Shown in pieces: positions 57,740-64,000 of a stretch of DNA of 64,000 nucleotides. Positions within the stretch are counted from its first letter, which is position 1, and each line of letters starts with the position of its first letter. The position numbers were made by a program, and so were the translations under genes. Origin of the DNA: Alphaproteobacteria bacterium (lineage in GTDB: Bacteria; Pseudomonadota; Alphaproteobacteria; Rhizobiales; Rhizobiaceae); contig JANSYK010000004.1 of the NCBI GenBank assembly GCA_024742485.1, forward strand, positions 341,332-405,331, written 5' to 3'. The notes under the pieces are model-generated. The model did not search any database, was not told the DNA's origin, and worked only from the letters and a program-made list of their open reading frames with translations.

Positions 57740-58057
57740 ATGAAAATTCTGTCTCGCATGCTTCTGGCCGGTGGCATCCTCGCCTCCGCGTCGGCACTCA
57801 ACCCGCTGGTCTTTTCCAGCGATGCCCATGCCTATGTCTGCAAGGGCACGCAATATGGTGCTGCATCCACCAAGCGCATCAAGGGTGTCGCCAAGACCAG
57901 CGCTCGAAAGAAGTGGGAAGCCACGATGAAAAACCAGTTCGGCTACAGCTGGTCCGTCTGGTCGATCGCTGCCGGAAAAACGGTCGAGTGCCACAAGACC
58001 GGTGCGCGGCACACATGTCACGCGCTCGCGCGGCCCTGCCAGTATGTCGTTCAATAG
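57740..58057 (+). CDS. Small secreted four-cysteine protein B
   Basis: The 105-residue product has the signal peptide MKILSRMLLAGGILASASAL, ending near DAHA. The mature part has four cysteines (YVCKG, VECHK, HTCHA, RPCQY) and a central basic helix with Trp/Tyr (KKWEATMKNQFGYSWSVWSI). The ATG at 57734 is also in frame, but AAAGGA is better placed for 57740. Similar small secreted proteins of unknown role occur in rhizobia. It shares a promoter box with the histidine kinase gene that follows. Confidence 0.65.
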   Translation: MKILSRMLLAGGILASASALNPLVFSSDAHAYVCKGTQYGAASTKRIKGVAKTSARKKWEATMKNQFGYSWSVWSIAAGKTVECHKTGARHTCHALARPCQYVVQ

Positions 58058-58080
58058 GCTCCATGCGCATGTTTTTCACG

Positions 58081-58125
58081 GCTGACGGATGCCGCGGAAC
58101 ATCTGTTTCGGTGGCATCCGACAGC
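58081..58125. terminator. Long hairpin after secreted protein B
   Basis: GCTGACGGATGCC (58081-58093) pairs with 58113-58125 in 12 of 13 positions. No T-tract follows. It separates protein B from the kinase promoter box and may act as a terminator or 3' stabiliser. Confidence 0.45.
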
Positions 58126-58143
58126 CCGATGTCCCCGGGCGAC

Positions 58144-58180
58144 TGATACAATTGATACAAAGAGCGAAATAACGCTGAAA
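58144..58180 (+). promoter_or_regulatory. TGAWACA direct-repeat box 3, upstream of histidine kinase
   Basis: TGATACA-AT-TGATACA (58144-58159), 15 bp, then CTGAAA (58175-58180), 67 bp before the kinase start. An AGCG/CGCT pair inside the spacer (58163-58176) also occurs in box 2. Its place in front of the kinase suggests autoregulation. Confidence 0.65.
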
Positions 58181-58247
58181 CGATGATGTGTCCAAATAGA
58201 CGCTGTCACGGTATATCAATGTGCGGCCTGAACGGCCGGGGGCCTGC

Positions 58248-60629
58248 ATGGATCGTAACCAGAACGATATCGAAAACCGGAAACGGACCGTTCCCGCAAA
58301 TCAGGATGAGTCCGCGACGAACCCGCCGGCCGATGCGCAACCCGCATGGACACAGACCCGTTTCAACGAAGTACTCGAAGCACTCGATGAAGCGTTGGTT
58401 CTGTGGGACTCGGACCTGCAATTCGTCATGTCGAACCGTCGCCTCGATGAAATGTTCAATACCCAGGACCTAAGCCCTCAACCCGGTGACCATATCGGGG
58501 ACGTCATGCAGCGGCAGATGAAGCGCGGATCGCTCTCTCTGCCGGACGGCATCTCGCCTGACCAGATGGTCGGCCAGTGGATTGCCGCGATTACAAATTA
58601 CGAAAAGGACATTGAGGTCACGACCAAGGACGGACGCATATTGAGCGCTTCGTCCCACAAGACCAGCCTCAACGGCTATCTGGTCACCATCCGTGACATC
58701 ACGGCCCAGCGCCACACCTATGAGGACAAGCTGGCAGCCATCAGCGACGCGGTCCAGGCTCTCGACGATGTCATCACGCTGTATGATTCCGATCTGCGCT
58801 TCGTGTTTTCCAACCAGAAGCGCGATTCCATGTTTTACGAGGGACAAAATCACCAGGAAGTGGGAAAGTCACTCTATGATGTCGCCCTTGAAATGGTGAC
58901 GTCCGGTATGCTGGTCCTTCCGGAAGGTCAGACGGCGGATCAATGGGTGACCCGCGCCATCGAGATCGCCAAGACCTATGAAAAGAACTATCCGATGAAG
59001 ACCGGAGACGGGCGCCAGATCCTGGCTTCCTCCCACAAATCCGGCCTTGACGGGTATCTGCTGACATTTCGTGATGTGACCAATGAGCGTCGGGCCGAAG
59101 AGGACCGGCTGGCCGCCGTTAATGACGCCATTCAGGCCCTCGACGAAGGGTTGGTTCTCTATGATTCCGAGATGAATTTTGTCATCGGGAACCGCAAGCT
59201 GCACGACATCTTCTACAGTGACGACGTCGCACCGCCGCAGGTCGGTGAAAACGTCGTCGATACGATGAAGCGCCTGATTGACAGCGAATTCTATGTCATT
59301 CCGGAAGGGCTTTCGAAAACCGCGTTCCTTGATCAGATGACCAACACGATCAAGTCCTATCGCAAAAATGCGGTTTTGACCTCACAGGCCGGTCGCGTGC
59401 TGAACACCTCGGTTCACAAGACCGCATTGGGTGGCTATCTGGTGTCGTTTTCGGACATTACCGAACAGCGACGGATCGAACGGGAACTGGAGCGCCAGCG
59501 CGAGATCGCGCATCAGAATGAAAAGCTCTCCGCCCTCGGTGAACTGCTCGCGGGGGTCGCCCACGAACTGAACAATCCACTGTCCATCGTCGTTGGCTAT
59601 GCGCAAATGGTGCAGGGACGGATCGACGATCCGGTGATCAACCGCCGCGTCGAGCGAATCGCCGAGGCCGCCGAAAGAAGCGCCAAGATCGTCAGGGCCT
59701 TTCTTGCCATGGCGCGCCAGCGGCCGGCGCGGATGGAAAATTGCCGCCTGAACGACGTGATCGAGGATGCATTGAGTGTCGCCGGAAGCGGCGTGCGCTC
59801 ATCAGGCGCCCGCATCGAATTGGAGCTGGATGCGTCGCTGCCGCTGGTGATGGCCGATGCCGACCAGATGGCGCAGGTCTTCATCAATCTGATCGTCAAT
59901 GCGGAACATGTTCTGACCGACCTTGGGGAACGCGGCAAACTGATTGTCCGCACGTTCTACGATGACCGGACCGGGGATGTCATCGCCGAGGTCCACGACA
60001 ACGGGCCGGGCATCGAACCGGACATCCAGTCACGTATTTTCGAGCCATTCTTTACCACCAAGGATGTGGGCTCCGGCACGGGTGTCGGTCTGGCTTACAG
60101 CCACAGGATCGTCGACAATCACGGCGGACGTCTGACCCTGAGATCGAATGCCCGAAGCGGTACAAGCTTTTTCGTTCGCCTGTCAGCCGTGGGTGGTCCG
60201 GCGCTGGAAACCAACCCGCCGCTGCGCAAACTGGCCAATGGCCGAACCCACCGGATTCTTGTTGTTGATGACGAAGAACATGTGGCGGATCTCATTCGCG
60301 AATTGCTCGAATGCATGGGTCACCAGGTCACCACGGCCAAATGCGGGCGCGACGGGCTCCGCTGCATCGAAGAAGCAGAGTTCGATGTCATATTGAGCGA
60401 TTTCAAGATGCCGGATCTTGATGGCGAGGGCTTTCATGCCGCCCTCAAGAAAACCCGCCCGGATCTGGCTGCTCGGCTGGGAATCATCACTGGTGATTCC
60501 ATGGGACAAAAGGTGCTGGCCTTCCTGCGAAGCGGCGCATGTCCCCATATCGAAAAACCGATTGATGTGGCTGAATTGTCGGCATTGATCGAGCAACTTG
60601 CCTCCAATGGAGGGGACCCCAGGCCATGA
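58248..60629 (+). CDS. Triple-PAS hybrid sensor histidine kinase
   Basis: The 793-residue protein lacks membrane helices and a signal peptide, so it is likely cytoplasmic. Three PAS-type repeats begin near residues 40, 165 and 290 (ALDEALVLWDSDLQFVMSNR, ALDDVITLYDSDLRFVFSNQ, ALDEGLVLYDSEMNFVIGNR). They are followed by HisKA with GVAHELNNPLSIVVGYAQM (H439), the HATPase boxes (INLIVNAEHV, DNGPGIEPDI, GTGVGLAYSHRIV), and a C-terminal receiver (LVVDDEEHV, D718 in LSDFKMPDLDG). Its stop overlaps the response regulator start (ATGA). I start at the ATG at 58248, after GGGGG. Confidence 0.92.
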   Translation: MDRNQNDIENRKRTVPANQDESATNPPADAQPAWTQTRFNEVLEALDEALVLWDSDLQFVMSNRRLDEMFNTQDLSPQPGDHIGDVMQRQMKRGSLSLPDGISPDQMVGQWIAAITNYEKDIEVTTKDGRILSASSHKTSLNGYLVTIRDITAQRHTYEDKLAAISDAVQALDDVITLYDSDLRFVFSNQKRDSMFYEGQNHQEVGKSLYDVALEMVTSGMLVLPEGQTADQWVTRAIEIAKTYEKNYPMKTGDGRQILASSHKSGLDGYLLTFRDVTNERRAEEDRLAAVNDAIQALDEGLVLYDSEMNFVIGNRKLHDIFYSDDVAPPQVGENVVDTMKRLIDSEFYVIPEGLSKTAFLDQMTNTIKSYRKNAVLTSQAGRVLNTSVHKTALGGYLVSFSDITEQRRIERELERQREIAHQNEKLSALGELLAGVAHELNNPLSIVVGYAQMVQGRIDDPVINRRVERIAEAAERSAKIVRAFLAMARQRPARMENCRLNDVIEDALSVAGSGVRSSGARIELELDASLPLVMADADQMAQVFINLIVNAEHVLTDLGERGKLIVRTFYDDRTGDVIAEVHDNGPGIEPDIQSRIFEPFFTTKDVGSGTGVGLAYSHRIVDNHGGRLTLRSNARSGTSFFVRLSAVGGPALETNPPLRKLANGRTHRILVVDDEEHVADLIRELLECMGHQVTTAKCGRDGLRCIEEAEFDVILSDFKMPDLDGEGFHAALKKTRPDLAARLGIITGDSMGQKVLAFLRSGACPHIEKPIDVAELSALIEQLASNGGDPRP

Positions 60630-61336
60630 GCGATCCTGCTGCCCATATTGTTGTTTGCGACGACGAGGCGCATCTGCGAGAGATGCTGTGCGAGTATCTG
60701 ACGGAACAGAGTTACCGCGTCAGCCTGGCCGCCGATGTTCCCGAACTCAACCGCATTCTGGAGCGCGCCAATGCAGATCTCATCATCCTGGATGTCAAAA
60801 TGCCGGGCATTGACGGACTGACCGCATTGCGCGACCTGCGGGTCAATTCATCCATACCCGTCATCATGCTGTCCGCTGCGGTCGACGTCATCGACCGTAT
60901 TGTCGGGCTCGAAATGGGCGCCGATGACTATGTGGGGAAACCCGTGGACCTGCGCGAGCTGGAAGCCCGCGTGAAAGCCGCATTGCGGCGTCAGTCGGTG
61001 AACGCCAATGAGCAGACGGCCCACGACCGGTTGTCCGGCACGGTTCCCTTCGGGCAATGCCGTCTCGATCTCGATGGTGCCAAACTCTACGGGCCCGACG
61101 GCGACGAAATCGCCATAACAGCCATGGAGTTCAGCCTGCTGCGCGTTTTTGCCGTCAATCGCGGCCGCATTCTCAATCGCGACCAGTTGCTGGAACAGGC
61201 GCACGACAAGGGGTGGGAGCCGTTTGACCGCTCCATTGACCTGCGCATCTCCCGTATCCGCAAGAAGATCGAGACCAATCCGGCAAAGCCGGAATGCATC
61301 CGGACCGTGCGCGGGATCGGCTACATATTCGACTGA
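60626..61336 (+). CDS. OmpR-type response regulator
   Basis: The 236-residue protein has a receiver domain (CDDEAHLREML, D56 in LIILDVKMPGIDGL, K105 in YVGKPVDLRE) and a winged-helix output (ITAMEFSLLRVFAVNRGRIL, then IDLRISRIRKKIETNP, VRGIGYIFD). OmpR-type regulators bind direct repeats, which fits the TGAWACA boxes upstream of this operon. It overlaps the kinase stop by four bases and is its likely partner. Confidence 0.93.
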   Translation: MSDPAAHIVVCDDEAHLREMLCEYLTEQSYRVSLAADVPELNRILERANADLIILDVKMPGIDGLTALRDLRVNSSIPVIMLSAAVDVIDRIVGLEMGADDYVGKPVDLRELEARVKAALRRQSVNANEQTAHDRLSGTVPFGQCRLDLDGAKLYGPDGDEIAITAMEFSLLRVFAVNRGRILNRDQLLEQAHDKGWEPFDRSIDLRISRIRKKIETNPAKPECIRTVRGIGYIFD

Positions 61337-61459
61337 TCCTGCGGGACCGGACCGAAGCAGCGCCGAGCCAGGGTCCATCACCATGACCTTTTGCCTGCGC
61401 CGCTTCTGGTAATTTCACGACAGTTCAGCCATATAACGCAAAGAATTGAGGAAAGGCCG

Positions 61460-62356
61460 ATGGCTGACACGGTTCCGTTTGCCAAGATGAACGGATTGGG
61501 CAATGAAATTCTCGTGGTCGACATGCGCGGCCGCGATGGATTTGTGACGCCTGAAGCAGCGGTTGCACTGGCCGGCGATCCGGCCACGGCGTTCGATCAG
61601 ATCATGGCGATCCACGATCCCCGGCTGCATGGCACGGATGCCTATATCGACATACTGAATTCCGATGGATCGAAGGCGCAGGCCTGTGGCAATGGGACCC
61701 GCTGCGTGGTCCAGGCGCTCAGCGCTGAAACCGGCAAGAAGGTGTTCACCTTCCAGACGGTTGCCGGCATTCTCAACGCCCGCGAGCATGATGACGCGAT
61801 GATCGATGTCGACATGGGAAAGCCGGAATTCCATTGGGAAAAGATTCCGCTGGCCGAAGAGTTCCGAGACACCCGCATGATCGAATTGCAGATCGGCCCG
61901 ATTGATGAGCCCGTGTTGCATTCACCTTCTGCCGTGTCGATGGGCAACCCACACGCTGTCTTCTGGGTGGAGGACGATGTCTGGTCCTATGCGCTGGACA
62001 CATTCGGGCCACTGTTGGAGAACCATCCGATCTTTCCGGAAAAGGCGAATATCTCGCTGGCCCGGATTCGGTCGGACGATGAACTAGACTTGCGGACCTG
62101 GGAACGCGGTGCGGGCTTGACCAAGGCCTGCGGGTCGGCTGCCTGCGCGGCGGCGGTGTCCGCCGCTCGTACCGGACGGACCGGGCGCAGCGTCACTGTC
62201 AATGTGCCGGGTGGTCCGTTGCGTATCGAATGGCTGGAGAAAAATGACCACGTCATCATGACCGGCCCGGCCGAATGGGAATTTTCAGGAACGCTCGACC
62301 CGCAGACCGGACATTGGCGACCCGATGAACCGCTGGCGAAGGAAAACCGCTCATGA
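61460..62356 (+). CDS. dapF: Diaminopimelate epimerase
   Basis: The 298-residue enzyme converts LL- to meso-diaminopimelate for lysine and peptidoglycan. It has [18 protein letters not shown], the catalytic cysteines in [14 protein letters not shown] and [14 protein letters not shown], and [23 protein letters not shown] precedes the ATG at 61460. Its stop overlaps mtaB by four bases. Confidence 0.95.
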   Translation: MADTVPFAKMNGLGNEILVVDMRGRDGFVTPEAAVALAGDPATAFDQIMAIHDPRLHGTDAYIDILNSDGSKAQACGNGTRCVVQALSAETGKKVFTFQTVAGILNAREHDDAMIDVDMGKPEFHWEKIPLAEEFRDTRMIELQIGPIDEPVLHSPSAVSMGNPHAVFWVEDDVWSYALDTFGPLLENHPIFPEKANISLARIRSDDELDLRTWERGAGLTKACGSAACAAAVSAARTGRTGRSVTVNVPGGPLRIEWLEKNDHVIMTGPAEWEFSGTLDPQTGHWRPDEPLAKENRS

Positions 62357-63642
62357 GCGGCATCGACATCATCACCTTCGGCTGCCGGCTCAACACCTAT
62401 GAATCGGAGGTCATGCGGCGCCAGGCCGAATCGGCGGGTCTGAACAATGCTGTCCTGGTCAACACCTGCGCCGTGACCGGTGAAGCCGTTCGCCAGGCCA
62501 AACAGGCCATCCGCCGCGCCCGCAGGGAAAATCCCGGGGCCCGCCTCATCGTGACCGGCTGCGCGGCCCAGACCGATGCCGCATCATTCGCAGCGATGGA
62601 TGAGGTCGATGCGGTTCTCGGCAACGAGGAAAAGCTGAAGGCAGCGGGCTATCGCAATCTTCCGGATTTCGGCGTGTCGGCGGAGGAAAAGATCCGTGTC
62701 AACGACATCATGAGCGTCCGCAACACGGCACCGCAGATGGTGGATGCCATTGAGGGCCGGGCGCGTGCATTCGTTCAGGTTCAAAATGGTTGTGACCATC
62801 GCTGCACGTTTTGCATCATCCCGTTCGGCCGGGGCAATTCGCGTTCTGTCCCGATGGGCGCCGTCGTCGACCAGGTCTCAAGGCTGGTCGGCAACGGCTA
62901 TCGCGAAGTGGTGATCACCGGTGTCGATGCCACCAGCTACGGTGCGGATCTGCCCGGCCGACCGACGCTGGGCAAGCTGGCCAGCACGATCCTTGCCAAT
63001 GTTCCGGATCTGGAGCGGCTGCGCCTGTCGTCGATCGATTCCATCGAAGCCGATGATCATTTGCTGGAATTGATCGCGGACGAGCAACGGTTCATGCCCT
63101 ATCTTCACCTGTCGCTGCAGCACGGCGACGACATGATACTCAAGCGGATGAAGCGCCGACATTCACGCACCGATGCGGTCGAGTTCTGCCGGACAGTCCG
63201 CGAATTGCGGCCCGGTATCGCCCTCGGTGCCGATCTGATTGCCGGCTTTCCGACCGAAACCGAAGAGATGTTCGACAATGCCCTGTCGCTGATCGATGCG
63301 TGTTCATTGTCCTTCCTGCATGTCTTCCCCTTTTCACCCCGTGACGGCACGCCGGCGGCCCGCATGCCGCAGCACGATCGGGGCCTCATCAAGACGCGGG
63401 CGGCAAAACTGCGCCAGCAGGGTGAGCGCGCCTATCGGCAGCATCTTCAGTCCATGGCGCAATCCGATCAGAAAATTCTGATCGAGCGACCGGGGCTGGG
63501 CCGCACGGAGAACTTCACGCCGGTGCGCATCGACAGCGGTGATCCGGGCACAATCATCCCGGCCACCATTAGCGGCCATGACGGCGGCAAGCTGACGGCC
63601 GTTGCAAGATCCGGCCATTCCACAAAACAGGCCGCGGCCTGA
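62353..63642 (+). CDS. mtaB: tRNA t6A37 methylthiotransferase MtaB
   Basis: The 429-residue radical-SAM enzyme adds a methylthio group to t6A37 of tRNAs. The N-terminal cluster ligands are in [26 protein letters not shown] and [10 protein letters not shown]. The radical-SAM motif is [20 protein letters not shown], followed by the barrel ([20 protein letters not shown]) and a TRAM-like tail. It sits in the usual dapF-mtaB-ftsY order. Confidence 0.94.
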   Translation: MSGIDIITFGCRLNTYESEVMRRQAESAGLNNAVLVNTCAVTGEAVRQAKQAIRRARRENPGARLIVTGCAAQTDAASFAAMDEVDAVLGNEEKLKAAGYRNLPDFGVSAEEKIRVNDIMSVRNTAPQMVDAIEGRARAFVQVQNGCDHRCTFCIIPFGRGNSRSVPMGAVVDQVSRLVGNGYREVVITGVDATSYGADLPGRPTLGKLASTILANVPDLERLRLSSIDSIEADDHLLELIADEQRFMPYLHLSLQHGDDMILKRMKRRHSRTDAVEFCRTVRELRPGIALGADLIAGFPTETEEMFDNALSLIDACSLSFLHVFPFSPRDGTPAARMPQHDRGLIKTRAAKLRQQGERAYRQHLQSMAQSDQKILIERPGLGRTENFTPVRIDSGDPGTIIPATISGHDGGKLTAVARSGHSTKQAAA

Positions 63643-63670
63643 GGCCGGAAGACGGGACAAACAGACACCA

Positions 63671-64000
<330 letters not shown>

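Overview
The window looks like chromosomal core sequence from a high-GC alphaproteobacterium of the order Hyphomicrobiales (Rhizobiales), close to the Hoeflea/Phyllobacteriaceae/Rhizobiaceae type. The evidence is gene order and protein style: priA near atpHA, an mdh-sucCDAB-lpdA cluster, sdhCDAB, leuC followed by rplS-trmD-rimM-rpsP-ffh, and dapF-mtaB-ftsY. An Omp19-like lipoprotein and an Irr-type iron-control element in front of sdhC agree with this. I see no tRNA, rRNA, CRISPR array, prophage or intact insertion sequence. The genus is an inference; no database was searched.

Layout. 1-1943: start of the ATP synthase operon (atpH, atpA cut by the window edge). 2433-4540: a small lipoprotein, a Tat-exported DUF1513-like protein and a DUF4345-like membrane protein. 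4570-12305: priA, a small transaldolase, a LuxR-type regulator coupled to a 74-residue protein, an orphan AAA ATPase, an acyltransferase and xerC. 12436-14650: a TraB/GumN protein, a 329-bp palindromic element with 32-bp terminal inverted repeats, and a GNAT protein. 14658-20926: a four-gene catabolic operon (CitE-like lyase, MaoC hydratase, CaiB CoA-transferase, GntR regulator) divergent from a complete TRAP transporter. Together these look like an uptake and degradation module for itaconate or a related C5 dicarboxylate. 20969-30627: the TCA block lpdA, a secreted protein, sucB, sucA, sucD, sucC, mdh. 30823-35769: zapE, an Inh/Omp19 lipoprotein, a glyoxalase-fold protein, an exported MsrA and an APC permease. 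35881-39292: sdhCDAB. 39556-45377: a GNAT protein, a small secreted protein, a GGDEF protein, leuC, and an amino-acid ABC permease and binding protein without an ATPase. 45668-50099: the translation and secretion cluster rplS, trmD, rimM, rpsP, a chorismate mutase, ffh. 50437-56902: MBL hydrolase, AraC regulator, SDR, GFA protein, ABC-F ATPase, MOSC protein. 57224-61336: two small secreted Cys-containing proteins next to a triple-PAS hybrid histidine kinase and an OmpR-type regulator. 61460-64000: dapF, mtaB and the start of ftsY.

The two most interesting structures are non-coding. (1) A 16-bp direct-repeat box, TGAWACAAWTGAWACA, followed after exactly 15 bp by CTGAMA, occurs three times. Each copy points at one gene of the 57-61 kb locus: secreted protein A on the minus strand, secreted protein B, and the histidine kinase. 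This suggests a self-contained signalling regulon not described in what I know. (2) A bipartite palindromic repeat of about 100 bp occurs five times (near 20.9, 35.8, 45.6, 51.5 and 57.1 kb), always in the same orientation and always at gene 3' ends, four of them between convergent genes. The partial ftsY gene carries about 19.5 perfect copies of a 6-bp repeat coding Pro-Glu, running off the window end.
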